Positions 61,141 to 64,000 of a stretch of 64,000 nt of DNA are shown here, piece after piece. How positions within the stretch are numbered: the stretch's first letter is position 1; every line of letters begins with the position of its first letter. The notes beneath the pieces were generated by a model, which made no database searches, was not told the DNA's origin, and saw only the letters and a program-made list of their open reading frames with translations. A program made the translations under genes and the position numbers. Where the stretch lies: the NCBI RefSeq assembly GCF_041435055.1, contig NZ_CP108002.1, positions 8,060,001 through 8,124,000 of the forward strand. Direction: 5' to 3'. Origin of the DNA: Streptomyces sp. NBC_00341 (GTDB taxonomy: Bacteria; Actinomycetota; Actinomycetes; Streptomycetales; Streptomycetaceae).

Positions 61141-62030
61141 GCGTCCGCCCGGCTCGCCAGCAGCACCCGCTGGAACTCGCGCGCCGCCCGTGGCGGATCC
61201 ACGTCACTGCGGTGCGCGAGCGCGATCGTGCGGCGGAGCCCCGGCTTCGCCAGTGGCGTCGTCCGCAGGCCGTGGCCCGTCCGGGCGGCCACCATGCTCG
61301 GGACCACCGCGATGCCGAGACCGGCCCGTACGATCCCGAGCACCGCGTCCATCTCGCCGCCCTCCACGGTGAACGACGGCTCGAAGCCCTCGGCCCGGCA
61401 GGCGGCCACAGTCAGCTCCCGCAGGTCGTAGCCGTGCCGGAACATCACCAGCGGCTCGCTCTGCAGATCCGCGATCCGCACCCGCCCGCCCCGGCCGGGC
61501 CGCGGTCCCGCCGCCGACGAGACCACCACCAGATCCTCCTGGAGCAGCTCGACCGTGGTCAGGGCCGGTGAGGCCGCGGGGAGCGGAAGCACCACGAGAG
61601 CCAGATCGAGGGCGCCGCGCGCCAGCTCCCGTACCAGGTCGTGCGAACCGCCCTCCTCCAGCAGCAGCTGGATGCCCGGGTGCAGATCGTGGAAGGCGCG
61701 CAGTACGTCGGGCAGCAGCCCCGTGCAGACGCTGGGCGTCGCACCGAGCCGAACCCGCCCCCGGCGCAGCTGGACCAGCTCCTGGACCTCGTGCCTGGCG
61801 GTGTCCGCGTCGGCCAGGATGCGCCGGGCCAGTGGCAGCAGCGCCTCGCCCGCGTCGGTCAGCGCGATGTTCCCCCGGGCGCGGCTGAACAGTTCGGCCC
61901 CCAGCTCGCTCTCCAGCGCCCTGATCTGCTGCGAGAGCGAGGGCTGTGACACATGTACGTCCTCGGCGGCGCGGGTGAAGTGCTGGGCCTCGGCCACGGC
62001 CACGAAGTACACGAGCTGCTGAAGCTGCAT
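61137..62030 (-). CDS. LysR-family transcriptional regulator
   Basis: A 297-residue regulator: winged helix-turn-helix in MQLQQLVYFVAVAEAQHFTR and VSQPSLSQQIRALESELG, then a periplasmic-binding-like effector domain (about 90-295). Divergent from the sdhC gene, with the T-N11-A box ATAGTCAGAGGCTAT between them, so it probably controls the succinate dehydrogenase operon and itself. ATG 62030 is the start of family similarity. The ligand is unknown. Confidence 0.93.
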   Translation of the reverse strand: MQLQQLVYFVAVAEAQHFTRAAEDVHVSQPSLSQQIRALESELGAELFSRARGNIALTDAGEALLPLARRILADADTARHEVQELVQLRRGRVRLGATPSVCTGLLPDVLRAFHDLHPGIQLLLEEGGSHDLVRELARGALDLALVVLPLPAASPALTTVELLQEDLVVVSSAAGPRPGRGGRVRIADLQSEPLVMFRHGYDLRELTVAACRAEGFEPSFTVEGGEMDAVLGIVRAGLGIAVVPSMVAARTGHGLRTTPLAKPGLRRTIALAHRSDVDPPRAAREFQRVLLASRADA

Positions 62031-62051
62031 ACACCCACCGTAGCTCGCTCG

Positions 62052-62066
62052 ATAGTCAGAGGCTAT
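62052..62066. promoter_or_regulatory. LysR-type (T-N11-A) binding site
   Basis: ATAG-TCAGAGG-CTAT, an inverted repeat in the lysR-sdhC spacer, fits the LysR-family consensus and lies 21 nt upstream of the sdhC -35. Confidence 0.6.
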
Positions 62067-62087
62067 GGACATGAGCTGTTTCATGTC

Positions 62088-62117
62088 TTGGACTGATCGG
62101 GCCTTCGGTTCTAGCGT
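62088..62117 (+). promoter_or_regulatory. Predicted leaderless promoter of the sdhCA operon
   Basis: TTGGAC (62088-62093) and TAGCGT (62112-62117) are 18 nt apart. ATG 62125 follows after 7 nt with no ribosome binding site, pointing to a leaderless mRNA. Confidence 0.6.
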
Positions 62118-62124
62118 CGTGTCC

Positions 62125-62832
62125 ATGGCATTGGCAACACGGACGGACCGACGGCCGTCCATGACGCGTTCGCTCTGGGACTCCTCCGTCGGCAAGAAGA
62201 CGATCATGGCCGTGAGCGGCCTGATCATGCTCCTCTACCTGGTCGTCCACATGGTCGGCAACCTGAAGATCTTCTTCGGTCCGGGCGAGTTCAACGGCTA
62301 CGCGCACTGGCTGCGCGTGATGGGCGAGCCGTTCCTGCACCACGAGTGGGCGCTGTGGATCGTCCGGCTGGTGCTCGTCGCCGCCGTGGTGCTGCACGCC
62401 GTCTCCGCGTACCAGCTCAGCCGTCGCGACCTCAGGGCGCGGCCCAGCAAGTACGTACACCGCAAGCCGCGTGCCAGCTATGCCACCAACACCATGCGCT
62501 ACGGCGGCATCGTCCTCGCGCTGTTCATCGTCTGGCACATCCTGGACCTGACGACCGGCACCGTGCACTCGGGCGGATTCCAGTCCGGACACCCGTACCA
62601 GAACGTCATCGACACCTTCTCCACCTGGTACGGCAACGTCATCTACATCGTCGCCATGCTCGCCATGGGCCTGCACGTCCAGCACGGGTTCTGGAGTGCG
62701 GCACAGACCCTCGGCGCGGGCAGCGCGACCCGCGACCGTGTCCTGAAGACCCTCGCCAACGCGCTCGCGCTGGTGCTGACGGTGGGCTTCGTCTCCGTAC
62801 CCGTCGCTGTCATGACCGGAGTGGTGAGCTGA
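62125..62832 (+). CDS. sdhC: Succinate dehydrogenase cytochrome b subunit
   Basis: A 235-residue membrane protein of the SdhC b558 type with five helices and candidate heme histidines in [36 protein letters not shown] and [11 protein letters not shown]. It anchors SdhA/SdhB and passes electrons to menaquinone. ATG 62125 is chosen because of the leaderless promoter; ATG 62155 is also possible. Confidence 0.92.
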   Translation: MALATRTDRRPSMTRSLWDSSVGKKTIMAVSGLIMLLYLVVHMVGNLKIFFGPGEFNGYAHWLRVMGEPFLHHEWALWIVRLVLVAAVVLHAVSAYQLSRRDLRARPSKYVHRKPRASYATNTMRYGGIVLALFIVWHILDLTTGTVHSGGFQSGHPYQNVIDTFSTWYGNVIYIVAMLAMGLHVQHGFWSAAQTLGAGSATRDRVLKTLANALALVLTVGFVSVPVAVMTGVVS

Positions 62833-62833
62833 C

Positions 62834-64000
<1,167 letters not shown>

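Overview
The window is a 64 kb piece of a high-GC actinomycete chromosome, almost certainly Streptomyces. The signs are strongly GC-biased third codon positions, many GTG/TTG starts, partner-switching stress regulators (STAS, SpoIIE-type PP2C, HATPase), a SigB-like sigma factor, DasR-type operators upstream of a chitinase, a class F sortase, a DUF574-type methyltransferase and a tightly packed sdhC-sdhA start. The first gene (GH2) and the last gene (sdhA) run off the edges. No rRNA, tRNA, CRISPR array or intact insertion sequence was seen.

Layout. 1-4.3 kb: secreted glycan hydrolases (GH2, GH92 mannosidase). 4.3-11.7 kb: a stress-signalling block with STAS protein, MarR regulator, PP2C phosphatase, HATPase kinase, a three-gene relay (receiver-PP2C, CHASE3-type histidine kinase, single-domain receiver) and a SigB-family sigma factor. 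11.8-16.5 kb: MFS transporter, an unusual zinc-ribbon/SDR fusion, a small unknown protein, and a crcB fluoride-channel pair. 16.5-25 kb: a complete urea-to-ammonium module (urea channel, ureA, a CbiX-like His-rich protein, ureB, ureC, ureF, ureG, ureD, amt); no ureE is present. 25-31.6 kb: alpha-L-fucosidase, lipase-maturation-factor-like protein, DUF1990/YndJ pair behind twin operators, a lipoprotein. 31.6-32.8 kb: GH18 chitinase with a promoter embedded in two DasR-type sites. 33-38 kb: an accessory-looking insert with a large TPR-CHAT (caspase-like) protease divergent from a small Cys-rich protein and a membrane protein. 38.2-43.6 kb: FprA-type reductase, PAS/GAF/PP2C/HATPase regulator, WS/DGAT acyltransferase. 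43.7-45.9 kb: L-fucose catabolic genes (aldo/keto reductase, mutarotase, lactonase). 45.9-50.7 kb: Fpg/Nei glycosylase and a LytTR regulator - small membrane protein - solute symporter - LytS kinase locus. 50.7-57.5 kb: ECF sigma and mini zinc-finger anti-sigma candidate, USP, polysaccharide deacetylase, class F sortase with two candidate surface substrates, DUF4239 and Pro-rich proteins. 58-64 kb: methyltransferase plus RmdA-like GGDEF/EAL protein, LysR regulator, and sdhC-sdhA.

How the parts fit. The GH29 fucosidase promoter (25.0 kb) and the fucose dehydrogenase promoter (43.7 kb), 18 kb apart, share a nearly identical operator-like sequence, suggesting one fucose regulon. The urea module imports urea, hydrolyses it and handles the ammonium. 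Most catabolic loci carry a recognisable palindrome at the promoter. Several genes without a ribosome binding site have a -10 element 7-8 nt before the start codon and are probably leaderless. The best candidates for undescribed biology are the TPR-CHAT/membrane protein module, the class F sortase with its QGGLGGS-TM-Arg substrates, and the His-rich CbiX-like protein inside the urease operon.
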